Assembly (NCBI RefSeq): GCF_950023065.1
Contig: NC_088679.1
Location: 70,184,001-70,248,000 of the forward strand
Reading direction: 5' to 3'
Source of the DNA: Planococcus citri
Taxonomy: Eukaryota > Arthropoda > Insecta > Hemiptera > Pseudococcidae
DNA length: 64,000 nt
The notes under the pieces are model-generated. The model was not told where the DNA came from. It saw only the letters and a list, made by a program, of their open reading frames with translations, and ran no database searches. Position numbers and translations under genes: made by a program. This document shows, piece by piece, positions 33,480-45,325 of the stretch. How positions within the stretch are numbered: position 1 is the stretch's first letter; every line of letters begins with the position of its first letter.

Positions 33480-36400
33480 TTGAGCATTTATGATTTTCAT
33501 TATTTGTTTCGAATCTTTTTTTTTTTTTTTTTAAAACTATCACCAACATTATGTGGAAATTACGAGCCCCCCCCCCCCCTCAAACACATCCGGAGCTTTT
33601 GGACGCAAATTACGATGGTGTTTTATTAGTCTATCGAGGAAAACTTGGATCATTTTAGCGAAATCGGAAGACCCATCTCTATTTTCGATTCAACCGGGTA
33701 AAATGTAAACCTGCAAACGATACCATGGTCTGGAACATATTGGCATTAAAGAGCTCAAGTTTTCATTAATTTATATTTTTTTTTACATCATTTTATGCTT
33801 GGTACCTTGAGTATAGAGAGGACATACAAGTACGAGTATCGCATGTAAGTTTGTAAGTGTACATATACTTAATTACTTACATAGATTTATGAAGCAACAT
33901 ACGCATCAAGTACCCAACTTAAGTGCCAACGGGTTCCTAAGCAATTGTTATAACGCGTTTATGGTACCTAACCTACAGAGTAATGTATGGTAGTTATATT
34001 TCCGCTTCGCGCTTGTCACATGTGGCGGAATTGCCCTCACATCGAGCCGAGCCGCGTCCGCGTTTGCTTTTTTTTTTATCGCACTCACGAAGAGAGACCC
34101 AAGGCTCGAGAAGCCGAGCGAACCGCGATTGCTAAACAATTTCGCGTTTTATCACGTTTTTTCCGCGTCAATAAAAATGTAAATACGCCGTATTATCATA
34201 GATGTACGAGTACATGAATTTTTGTGTGCAGCACCGCGGCTCGGCGGCATGAATTTGTCAGGTCGTTTGTCGCGTCCTACCTGTTGCTTGCTGCTGCTGC
34301 GGTCGTCGTCGTCGTTGTCTTTGTCGTACCTACGTACGTAGAAGGAAAGGAAATCGGTATGTATTGAAAAAATAATAATGAAAAGGGGGGACCTGGAATC
34401 GTCATCGACATCGTCATCGTCAAATATGGACGTCGCGTCGCCTTATCGGCTCGCCACGCCGCCGCGATAACCGCAGGTGTGCTCGAATCTCAAAGTGGAA
34501 TGGCCGCCCATCGAATACAAAAATATATTCGAGTAAAATGGGACGTGGAAATACCTAGTAGTACTTGGTGTGTGTGGGAAATGGTTACAACGGTTTTTTC
34601 TTCGATTGTAGCCTATAGACTGGGTAGGTTCTCTTTTGGGTGCGAGGGAACTTGAAATGCTGAGGCAGACTCTTGGAGGAGGGTTTGGTAATTGCGAATT
34701 CATTGCGAGTTCGCAGTGGGTGAGTGTTTTGAGAAATTGTGGATCGAAGATTTTGATTTTGAATAGGGTGTAGTGGATCTGTGCAGATTTCAAGGAAGCT
34801 GGATTGTTGAGGGAGAAGCGAAGCGTGAAAGAGGACGTTATGTCGAGCTTGAGCTCGAAGCTCGTCGAGTGTGTCTCCAAGCTCAGGAGTCAAGCTCGCT
34901 GAAAATAGGCAAACAGTCCAACTCATTGGCGTGGTTTTTTTTTTTAATACGTTAGAATCCTTGAATTAGCTGCTATAGGCGTTAAGAAGGCAATCAATTA
35001 ACTCGAGCCGAAATCGCAGCCAGGGTTGGCTGCTGGCTCGCCAATTGATTCGAATCGCTGCTTCGACTTTAGACTATTTTTTTCTCTTTTTTCCCCCTCA
35101 TCATGCTAATCGATTACCTAGATCTAAATATGATTATTCGAGGAGTACCCTGTGCGTGTCGTAGACTAGACTCGATGGCTACACACGAGGAGTTTCACCA
35201 TCAATCGTTCGTACACGTTTCGGATTACACAGTACCCCCGCATATCTTTACCCTACTTACACGGTCGTATCGTATGGGTGTGTGTGTTATCGTACGTTAT
35301 GTACACAATCAATGCAACCGAGTCAATCGGCGACGACTAATCGATGATACGTATTCTATGCGGGTCGAGAGAGCTGGAAACAACCGAGTCGTCGAGCTAG
35401 ACAAAAGATCGCTTCAATTAAGCCAATTAACAAAGTAACCAATAGCTCGACTCGTGGACGAAGACACAGACGCCAGTGCCTGCATCATCATTATTGTGTC
35501 GTGTGATGATGAGAATTTACAGCGGCCTACAGTCTCATTTATGTACCATCAGTGATTCGAATCAATTATTACATCGATGTGAAACCATCGATGCGGTGAT
35601 TTCATCCCCTAGCATTACCTACTGTGGTAACTGGAAACTCGAACTTCCCATTAAGCTGATCTTTCTTTCGTTTTTTTTTCGCGATCGTTGCTAATTTGAC
35701 GATTGTAGTGGTCGATTTTCACGACACGATGCGTATCGTGGTCAAAATTATGGTAGACCTGCTGTGACCGAGCTCCGATCGTACCTACCTGTACTTATTC
35801 TTATTGCTAGAGTGCTACGTAGATTAACCCTCATGAGACTCTGGTTGCGCAGCATGAGAAGTGAATTCATGATTTCTCCAATTTGGTTCCTTTGCTTTGA
35901 GAATATAAGCTGTAAAATTGTTCGTGAGAAGGAGGAGTGAGAAATTTTTAGTGTAGTCTACACGTTTGAATTTAAAGTTGAATACATTGTACGCGAAAGG
36001 TGGATTTAGTTGCTCGCTATTTAAATGTGCATATAGGTATAACTTATCGGCGATGTACGTTAAGTACCCGGGTAGTATCGCTGTTGGTAGACTTACCTAG
36101 GTATTATTTTACCGTTATTGAGTGTGTTGTTGGACGAAGCGAACGCGTATACTAGGTACGGTGAAACCAACCACCTCACAGCCCTTCGGCTACGATTACC
36201 TTGGTTCACGTTGTTGTTGGTCCCTATATTGCTCGAGCATACATATACACTATACAGTATACTAGTCTATACACAGATGTAATACGAGTACGTACGCCGG
36301 TAATTACACGTAATTATAAAGCGAGCAGAAGAGTATATGTATGTATTTATAAGCATCTAGTGATACCTTATAGCGTTAGATTTACAGACGTACACTTACG

Positions 36401-36936
36401 ATAGAGTCAAAAAAAGCGCTTCTCCGGTTCATATACTGTGTTTAGGAGGATTAGAGATACGAGAGATTCGTTGCAATATATACCCGAGACACGAAACTGT
36501 AATTACCTGTGCGCGCGTGCAGTTTAGAGGAAATTTAACCAACCGAACAGTTTCCATTTGCCCTGTGTATATTACATATAAGCATTTGGAGGAGTGAATG
36601 TGTGCAGGGCAGAGAGGTGAGTCATTCAAAATGGCCCTTGCACGAGATTTGATTTAATTTTTTTTGCAAAATGCATCAGTTTGATTTTCAATTTTCTAAA
36701 AAAAAATTTCCACGAAGAAATCGACGGAAATTTAATTGAAATTCGTAAAACCTTGATTTTTTTGATGATTTATATTTGAGGTACGATATTGCCTCATTTC
36801 TCTTTCTGAAAAATTCCAGAGATTTCATCCTTCTGGAAAAGTTGAGGAATTCTACAAATTGTCACTCCAGATGAAGATGAATGCACCTCCTTCCCCAATG
36901 CCTTTATTACAGACTTGGTGTACCTACATTTTTTCT
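33480..36936. other. Unique CpG-rich region, possibly regulatory
   Basis: A C12 tract lies at 33567-33578. From 33800 to 36500 the sequence is non-repetitive, with frequent CpG, CGTCGTCG (34293-34330), TACGTACGTA and TACGAGTAC words. Several ORFs of 60-145 codons overlap on both strands (for example 34443-34926, 35103-35438), the expected result of stop-poor CpG DNA. None shows a domain or exon boundaries that I trust. Confidence 0.45.
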
Positions 36937-37131
36937 TGGAAATTAGTTCATTTCATTATGGCTGAAAATACGAGATTTTTTGGAACTTTTTTTGCAGCAA
37001 AGTTCGTTTAATTAAGAGATTTTGCGATAAAAATTTCTCAAAATTTCTTAAACGAACTTTGCAACAAAAAAAAGGTCCAAAAATAAAAGTCTCGTATTTT
37101 CAACCATAATGAATTAAATCATTTCCTGGAT
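36937..37131. repeat. Small foldback (inverted-repeat) element
   Basis: The left arm, from TTGGAAATTAG through TTCATTATGGCTGAAAATACGAGA and AGCAAAGTTCGTTTAA, is mirrored by a right arm ending at TTCCTGGA. The arms are about 85-95 bp with a few mismatches around a centre near 37034. No clean target duplication is seen. Confidence 0.7.
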
Positions 37132-37983
37132 AAAATTCGAGGAAAATTTAAAACTGTCCATAATTGATTGGAAAAGTGGAAACCAAGAGAACTTTTTGAA
37201 ATTTTGGCAAAAACTAGGACTTTGAGCAGAATTTTTTTCTCAAGAAAGAAAGGAGAAGGCTGAATCAAGTCGAAGTTTTTCTATTTTCTGAATGAAAACA
37301 ATCAAGCGAGGTCAAAGTTTGATCGAAAAAAGTAAAAAAAAACTTTGAGGGATTTTTTTTCAAATATTTCAGTTTGGAGGGCACAGGAGGGGGGGGGGGT
37401 TAAAATTTACTTAAATCGAGAACTTATAAGGTTGACATTTTTTAATTTTCAAAGAAAACAAATAACCATGAAAAACAATTAAAATTCTGGAAGTTGTTGA
37501 ATTTTAAAAAATGTCAAATATTTCATCGAGGAAGGGTCTGAGAGGGGGGGGGGTCAAAATGTATTCAAATTGAAAACTGGTAAGGTGAACATTTTTCAAT
37601 TTTCAAAGTCAGAGAATTTATAACCATGAAAACGAATTAAAATTTTGAAAGAAGGCGAATTTGAAAAAAATAACAATAATTTTTTGCAGTTTTTGGCAAA
37701 AAAGAAAGTCAAAAATAAGGAAAGATAGGATTAGTAGTGCCGTGAAAATCACTAGAAAGGCAGCGAAAAATTATGTCATGAAATTTTCCATGGAAACTGA
37801 AACATTTTGGTTTAATTTTTCTTTACGACGTTATTGTCGCAGTACACTCTACTTGGTAAAAACATTTTTGAGTCATTTGAGCCATTTTTTTTTTTCAAAA
37901 AACTGATACGAATATTAGGAAATAGCCATCGTACGTCGACTGTCAGAGAAGAATTGTTAGAATTGGTGTTTCATAGAACAAAA
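37132..37983. repeat. Diverged tandem duplication with poly-G tracts
   Basis: Two units of about 155 bp share the order GAGG-G(10-11)-TTAAAAT..., AACTTATAAGG/AACTGGTAAGG, TTTTCAATTTTCAAAG, AACCATGAAAA. Their G tracts are at 37389-37399 and 37544-37553. The ORF at 37661-38058 is not convincing. Confidence 0.6.
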
Positions 37984-39043
37984 CAGGGTGTCCGCAAGAC
38001 TGGAAACCTGGAAAAGTCAGGGAATTGGTCGGTCTGGAAAAGTCAGGGAATTTCGTAATTTTCACGCAAAATCCCTGAAATTTTGAAAAAAACGATCAAT
38101 TGCCAATTTTTGATAAAGACCTGCGATGAACGAAAAACGTTATTTTTTACTTCTCGAAAGACACATTTTCAAAAGCTTTTGGCCTCGCTTCGCTCGGGCT
38201 TGTTTTATTTTCTTTTTCAACGGCAAGATGAACATGTCTAGATGATAAAAATCAAGTTTTGAAACCAAAAAATGAACTCCTCACAAAAAAAACATCGTTT
38301 TTATACATTTCGAAATACAAATTTATAAGAGCTTTCGCCCTCGCTTGGGCCTGTTCTGTTTTCTTTGTCAAAATCAACTTCCTTCGAAAAAAACATCATT
38401 CAAATTCTAAAATTTTAAAAGCCAAAAAAAACTACTTGTTCTCACATGAAAAAAACCTCGTTTTTATGCCTCTCGAAATGCAAATTTTCAGAAGCTTTCG
38501 CTCGAGTCTGTTCTCTTTTCTTTTTCCAAAGTAACTTCTTTCAAAAAAACATCATTCCAATTATTAAAATTTAAGAAACCAAAAAATGAACTCTGCATTA
38601 AAAAAACCTCGTTTTTAGGCATCTCGAAATTAAAATTTTCAAAAGTTTTAGCCCTCGCTTCGCTCGGGTCAATTTGTTTCTCATTTTATAATAAGCAAAT
38701 TTCATATTTTCAGGCCTCCAAAAATCCAAAAAACAAAAGAAAATTTTTTTAAAGTCATATGAATATTGTATAATTTGGCCAAAATTGATGCATGTTTTAT
38801 TTATTTATTTATTTTTAATTTAAAAAGGTAATAATCGAAGCTTAGCTGTTTTTTTATATCCGAAGAAACTAGTATCCAGTTCGAAGAGAAGCTTATAAAA
38901 TAAAATTACACCCCCCCTCCCAAAAAAATTCCTCTTCAATTAAGGTGTGGGGTAAGCATAGAAAATAAACAAAAATGGTCTGGAAAAATGGAAAACCTGG
39001 AAAAGTCAGGGAAAATCATTTCCAGAAATGAGTGGACACCCTG
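37984..39043. mobile_element. CAGGGTGTCCGCAAG element with GGAAAAGTCAGGGAA ends
   Basis: The 1060-bp element has termini CAGGGTGTCCGC and GTGGACACCCTG and subterminal CTGGAAAAGTCAGGGAA repeats at both ends. The interior has copies of the GC-rich motif at 38181 (one change), 38337 (5-bp deletion), ~38497 (eroded) and 38651 (one change), spaced about 155 bp. The flanks are CAAAA and AAAAA, so a 5-bp duplication is only 4/5 matched. Confidence 0.75.
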
Positions 39044-40800
39044 AAAAAGTCGTAATAGAATCAATAGTGATTATATAGGAACCTTCATGAGGTCTCACTT
39101 GATGAATAACTGATCAATCTACATAAGTCTTAGTACTTACTCAAGTATCTCTCCTCTACCCTCCCATCAACCTTAAAAAAAGTTAGGACGATACAACACT
39201 TCGTTCCTTTCAATTATTTCTGAGTTTGAAGACATCTTTTCAAGCCCATTTCAAAGCAGTCAAGTAATCGAAATCCATTCTGACATTCTTCATCGATCAC
39301 CACTGACGAGGGTGAATTTCAAGTCATAATATTAAATAATAACTTGTAAAAAATCACTCAAAAACTTCGATCGATTCTTAAAAAAAAAAAAAAACCAAAC
39401 ACTTCCACATTTAGCCCAAAATTCCATGAATTTCACAAACGTATTGGCATAAAACAAGCTGCTATCAAAATCGCGCAATTTCTTGGTGTTCTGACGTGCA
39501 CCGGAAAGTACGCAGCTTCGTCGTAAATTTTGTCAGCAATAAGTACATATGTATAAAAATCTACGAAGAAAAGAACCCAGAACCCCACGTTAACACACGT
39601 CTACGTTTTCCCACTACTCGAGTATAAATAACAACAATAATAAAATTTCGAGTAGGTAGGCAGTTGCCATCACACACAACGAAGTTCCTCAGAGTTCAAT
39701 TTTTTTTTCATTACGTACACAATGATACTCGTACGTCTACTACGTACGAGTACGTCGAGCATATACGCTAGACAACTACGTTATTTTCGTTTTAAATTTT
39801 ATTTTCCTGTTCCTTTTTCATCATTACCAAACGTAATTTCGTCGCTGCGCTATAGCTATGTTTATCGCGGTTCGCGTCATTTAATTTTTCATCATGCACA
39901 AATTCACGAACGCGAAGCTGCGAAAGTCGTTCATTCGCGAATGGTAATTTCAAAATAGCAGCTGCTACCATCTGACGAAATGAAATTTTCTGCGACTATT
40001 CTTTTCTTTCGACGAACGCGAAAAAAAAATTGCGACAATTTTTTCCCTCCTCCCCCACCCACCACCCCATCCTGCCTGTCGAGAAATTCGTTTAGTTCGC
40101 GTTGCACACTCATCATCGCAGTCACACAAGCGACCATCGCACGCGCACAATCGGAGACTTCCTTCTTCTCTCGCCAAGTTTTCCGTCTCACTCGTTCGCA
40201 GTTGTACGTATGTACGTATATTTCAGGGTTAAAATAATCGTACATTTATACGACCGAGGCGAACTTTGCTCTTTACGTACGTACGTATTGTTGTACGTTT
40301 TCTTTTACCACTTTAATAATGTAAAACTTTTCAAAACGATTTTTGCGGATAAAGTTCATCCCATTTAAATGGATTTGTATTGTTATACTTGTGTAGAGTA
40401 AGAGTGTAGATGCGCAGCGACCAGGAAATGTTATCGAGATGAGAATTTTTTTCGTCGGAAAATGCGCCATTATCGCCATCATCGCTGCTGGAATCGATGC
40501 AACAACGGACTTTTCAACAACCTTGAAAATTTTTCCGCTCGGTTTCTCGTTCATTTAGGGTTCTATTTTTCGCTATTTTCTTCGTACGAAACTTTCGTAG
40601 AATCTCATTGATTTGCCGAATCGATAAGTCCAAAATGTGATTTCGTTTATTTTCATTTTAAATTTTGGGAATCGTTCAGTGTCACTATATTCATTTTCGT
40701 TATAAATTAATTCTTATTCGAAATACGATTTGAAAAGCTTTGACCAGTGGCTAGCAAAATCACTCTCCAGGATCAAACAAACTCCCACCAATCATTAAAA
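39044..40800. other. Unique CpG-richer sequence
   Basis: From 39450 to 40600 the DNA is non-repetitive with CGTACGTA, ACGAGTACG and CGCGAA words. Overlapping ORFs on both strands at 39931-40554 contradict each other. No gene supported. At 40765-40805 there is a sequence (TCCAGGATCAAACAAA) that recurs at 41311-41350. Confidence 0.45.
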
Positions 40801-40805
40801 AATTC

Positions 40806-41211
40806 CAGGGTGTCTACCAGGTCGCGAAAAAGTCGTCAAAATTTTTACCAAAAAATCATCAAAAAGTCGCAAATGATCATAAAAATTCGAAATTTCAAAA
40901 TTTTATTTGACCAAAGGTTGAGTCTTGAAGGTAGAAAAATTGACTTATCACATCAAAAATGATGTTTTTTCACTTCTGAGAAATGGTGAAATTTCATCTT
41001 TCAAAAACAATTTTTTTTGTCACATGGAAACTATTGAAAGTTGTCCAAAAACTCCTCCTCCCCCCCCCCCACAAAAAAAAGGGCGAGCTTTATTAGAAAC
41101 CCAGTTTTTTTCGTTGAAAAGTAGAATGGTTCTGAAAGAAAAGATCGCGAAAAAAGGTCGCGAAAAATCGCAATTTTTGAATATCAAATTTTGGTGGACA
41201 AAGACATTCTG
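40806..41211. mobile_element. CAGGGTGTCTACC element, 406 bp
   Basis: The 5' end CAGGGTGTCTACCAGGTCGCG is canonical and the 3' end is diverged (GGTGGACAAAGACATTCTG). An exact 5-bp duplication AATTC flanks it (40801-40805, 41212-41216). The interior has GTCGCGAAAA words and a C11 tract at 41060-41070. Confidence 0.75.
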
Positions 41212-42364
41212 AATTCACAATTTTTTCCAAACTCATCAATTCTAATAGGTTTTCTACCAAACGTCAGCCAAAAGGAATTAATTTCAACTTCCAACATCAC
41301 CCCCCCCCCCCTCCAGGATCAAACAAATTCCCACCATATCGTTAAAAAAATTCACAATTTTCTCCAAATCCAGCAATTCCAAAAAATAAAAACTTCTCAT
41401 CGAAACTTCAACCAAAAAAAGAACGAATCGTATTACGCACGTACGCATGCATATTATAAAATATGTAGGTACGTCTCGCACGCAGATTTATTTCGCGGAA
41501 AAACGAGATTCGATGAACTGGATGTCGAAAGGGAAAATACGCGAGTACGAGAGCGATATATAAGAGTTGAATGAGAGTGAAAATACAGTGTACATCGTCG
41601 CGACCGCGAACCGACACACAAGCGTCGCGTCGTCGTCGTGAAAAACTTTTCATTACATTCGACGCCACGCCGCCATCCATCGCCTGCACTTCGCCGCACC
41701 TCCGCGCCGTCTTGCCCCAGACACAATGTATTCGCGAGAAACGAGGCCATAGACGATTTTCCGGCGCAGTGCAGTACGGCGTACGGCGAGGCAAGGCACA
41801 GGCAGGAGACCGTTCGAGGTCGCAGTCGTTTTTCATTTAACTCTTATAATAATGTATGGAAATGGAGAATGTGCGAGCGCGAGAGCGGAAGAGAGACGCA
41901 GCGAGGAAAGGAGGCTGCTGCTGTGGTGCCTCTGGTATATTATTGTTAAAACCTAACCCGTTCGTTTGTTGTGTGTATTATTGAATATCATACACGAGGA
42001 ACTACTACATAGGTACCAGTAAGTTTATGTATATGCATTATGCATGTATACCATTATGTATATAGCATACCGTTTGTACCTATACCTTTACCTCTTTTAC
42101 TCTTACCTTAGCAGCCAACTCGAACCTCTACCTTTTTTTCTCCTATTTATATTCGTTCATCTATTCATTTTTTTTTTTTAAGAGGAAAGGGGGTGGAAGG
42201 GATATGTATATTGTGTACTATATGGAAATCTTAGATCATAAAATATGTTTTATTAGAGTTCCAATTCTAGTTCCATGCTGTCAGTTTCTTTCGGTTTCGG
42301 TTTCGGTTTCGGTTTTAGTTCCACACCAATTTTTGTTGAATTTTGAACCAGGGTCATCGAAAAA
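41212..42364. other. Repeat flank, then CpG-rich promoter-like unique DNA
   Basis: A C12 tract at 41300-41311 precedes the repeated TCCAGGATCAAACAAA block. From 41440 to 41960 the sequence is the most CpG-rich of the window outside the MITE, with GCGTCGCGTCGTCGTCG and CCGCACCTCCGCGCC. ORFs on both strands here are by-products of composition. A CpG-rich promoter or 5' exon is possible, but I see no firm signal. (TTTCGG)4 lies at 42289-42312. Confidence 0.4.
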
Positions 42365-45325
42365 ATGAAGGCATGAAATTCAGTCACCATTTCACTTGTA
42401 AGTCACTTTTGTCACTATTTCGGCAAAAATGGACAAATTTTTTAAAAGATAAATAGTGCAAAATTTTAGGAAATGATCAGAATTTTTCATGAAAATCCTT
42501 CAGAATCGCCATTTAAAAAAAAAATTAAAAATCAACTGTTCAACATTGAAAATGTAAGGTACGATGTGATTGAATAGAGCCGATATTTTCTAAACCATAC
42601 AAAGGTAGATCGAAAGATCAGGCAAAAATTCATCACCTGTCAGAATTTCAAGTGGTAAAATCCTTTTTTCGATTTTTGGTGAATTTTTGAAAATCAAATT
42701 TTGGCCAAAAATGAGGGGAAAAATCAAAATTTTACCAAATTGACCAAGAAAGCTGAAATTAGGGATATACCCTATTTTCGATACGCCAAATCGATTGGAA
42801 ACTGTTTCAACCCGTTTCGAGCAGTTCTGGAGCCTCCAGCAGTTTTTTGAAACTCAAAATTTCCCGAAATTTCATCAAATGGAGATGGAAAGCCGAAATT
42901 CATTCTTCGAACTGATTTCAATACGCTGCGAAGTCGACTGCAGGTGGATTTCAAGTCGTTTTGAAGCCTCCAGCGACTTTTCGAAAATTACTGGAGCCTC
43001 CAGTAGAGTTTTGAAGCATGAAATTTCCCAAAATTTCATCAAATGGAGATGAAAAGCCGAAATGTATTCTGTAAACTAATTTCAATACGATATGAAGTCG
43101 ACTGCATGATGGTTTCAAATGGTTTTGAAGCTTCCAGCTACTGTTTAGAAATTTAAATTTTCCAAAAAAACGCCATACAACTTTACAAAAAGTCGCTGGA
43201 GGCTCCAAAACGACTTTAAACACACCAGAAGTCGACTTCGTAGGGTATTGAAATTAGTTTACAAAATAAATTTCGGCTTTCCATCTCCATTTGATGAAAT
43301 GTTGGGAAATTTCATGCTTCAAAAATCTACTGGAGGCTCCAGTAATTTACAAAAAGTCGCTGGAGGCTCCAAAACGACATGAAATTCTCGTGCACTCGAC
43401 TTCGTATTGTATTGAAAAGTATGCAGAATGAATTTTGGCTTTCCTACTCCATTTGATGCAATTTTGTGGGAATTTCGAGTTTCAAAAATGTGCTGGAGGC
43501 TCCAGAACTGCTCGAAACGGGTTGAAACAGTTTCCAATCGATTTGGCGTATCGAAAATAAGGTATATCCCTAATTTCAGCTTTCTTGGTCAATTTGGTAA
43601 AATTTTGATTTTTTCCCTCATTTTTGACCTAAATTTGATTTTCAAAAATTCACCAAAACAGGGTGTCTAACACTCCTATTTATCCTATTTATCCTATAAA
43701 AGTCCTTCTTTTTCGCCTATGACACCTTTTTGTCCTTTAAGTGTCCTTTTTTTCAACAATTTTATCCAAAAGTCCTTTTTTTTTCAAAATGACTCTTTCA
43801 AATTTTAAATTTTTCCCCCTTTTTTCCGGAATTTTGAACTTGTAGAAAAGGGTTCATTTGTCGACTTTTTTAGAACTATTACACATTTTTGTGAGCTTCT
43901 GCCCTCGCTTCGCTCGGGCGATTTGCTCTTCTTTTTCCTCATAAGTGACTTATTGTTCAAATTCAAGAAATGTTCAAAGTTTGAATCAGAAAAATAAACT
44001 CCTCCTTCCTCACAGATTTTTTTTACTTCTCAGCAAAACATGAGATTTTGAAATCAAAACTTTTAGCCTTGTTTACTCGGGTTTGTTCGCTTTTTTTTCA
44101 AGTTTGAATTTTTTCTTTTCTTTTTTTTTTTGAATTGGGGTGTTGAATCATCATTCAAATTTTCAAGATTTCGTAGCAAAATATAGGTACTTTTAGCTTA
44201 TTTCACAAAAAAAACATCGTTTTCATACCTCTCAAAATACTGAATTTCTAAAGCTTTTGAACTCGCTTCGCTCGGGCCCGTTAGCTTTTCTTTTTCCAGT
44301 TTTAAATTTTCATAAAAAATCATAATTCAAATTTTTAAATTTTGAAGCAAAACACGAATAATTCGCCACACATACCTACAAACATCGATTTTGTATCTCT
44401 CGAACTCGAAATTATGATTTTAGAGGGCTTTTGCCCTCGCTTTGCTCGGGTCCGTTAGCGTTTCTTTTTCGGATTTTAAATTTTCAAAAAAAATAATTAT
44501 TCGAATTTCAAAATTTTGAAGCATAATAATATACTTGTACTTGGTAACTCATCACACAAGATAACATAATTTTTTATATCTCCCAAAATGCCTTCTAATT
44601 TTTGAGAGCTTTCGCCCTCGCTTCGCCAGCGGCAGTTTGTTTCTCTTTTCCTTAATTAATAATAAATTCCGAACTTGAAGGAGAAATCTCGCCCACCCCC
44701 TCCCCCTCTTAAAAAATCCCAAGTGTTCAAAAACTGTCCTGTTAAAAGTCCTGCTAAAATTCCTTTGGCTAAAAACTTGAATGAAAATTCTGAACCTCCC
44801 ACATTGACAAAAATGTTGACACCCCCCCCCCCCCCCTAGGGACACCTCAAAAAATTCCATAAATGCTCAAAAAATGACCTGCTGAAAGTCCTACTAAAAG
44901 TCCTGTTCAAGTCCTTTTTTTTAATTTTGAAATTTTGTTAGACACCCTGCAAAAATCGAAAAACGCACTTTGGCACTTGAAATTTTGACAGGTGAAATTT
45001 TTGCCTGATCTTTCGATTTGCCTTTGTACGGTTTAGAAAATTTCGTGCAAGTCCTATGTTGGAACGCAAAATATGCGATTTTGGCTGACCTGTCAATCAA
45101 AATGTCCGCCATTAGAGTAACTAGAGCAACTTTTTTTTAGGACAAGGGCTAGAAATGTTCCTTAGGAACTCCCCCTTTAAGAAAAAAAGTCACAAAGGAT
45201 CGACCGGTGGGGGGGGGGTGCAATAGATCCTTTCACTTTTTCTCAAATTTTTAGTCACTTTTTTGCTATTTTTCAGTCACTAAAGTCACTAAAAAAAATT
45301 AAGTAGATAGTGGATTTCATGCCTA
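42365..45325. mobile_element. Large foldback element with nested TIR element
   Basis: Inverted arms of about 800 bp meet near 43166. Examples of mirrored blocks are CGATACGCCAAATCGATTGG at 42779-42798 with its complement at 43534-43553, and TCGAAAGATCAGGCAAAAAT near 42610 with its complement near 45005-45025. Each arm holds two tandem units with CTGGAGCCTCCAG-type palindromes. The outer ends share GGCATGAAAT. Element 43659-44949 interrupts the right arm. Subtracting it makes the two arms equal within about 60 bp. No coding. Confidence 0.75.
43659..44949. mobile_element. CAGGGTGTCTAAC element with GTCCTTTTT repeats
   Basis: The 1291-bp element has termini CAGGGTGTCTAAC and GTTAGACACCCTG and an exact 5-bp duplication CAAAA (43654-43658, 44950-44954). 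The ends are rich in AAGTCCTTTTT units. The interior carries the GC-rich motif at 43901 (perfect), ~44067 (eroded), 44259, 44433 and 44614 (variants), spaced 170-190 bp, and a C15 tract at 44822-44836. Confidence 0.8.

Noticed and set aside
34443..34926. Overlapping ORFs of 113-145 codons on the minus strand
   Set aside because: Two frames overlap in CpG-rich DNA where stops are rare. No domain, no exon signals, and an ORF on the opposite strand covers part of the same stretch.
41408..41949. Set of ORFs of 89-142 codons on both strands
   Set aside because: Mutually exclusive frames in a high-CpG island. Composition effect.
42289..42312. (TTTCGG)4 as a telomere-type repeat
   Set aside because: Only four units and not the insect TTAGG motif. 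An ordinary microsatellite.
44965..44984. GCACTTTGGCACTTGAAATT identical to the 30-bp repeat of pol
   Set aside because: The block is explained as the right arm of the foldback element: its mirror in the left arm (near 42645) is a diverged version. The match to pol is probably coincidence or a very old relation.
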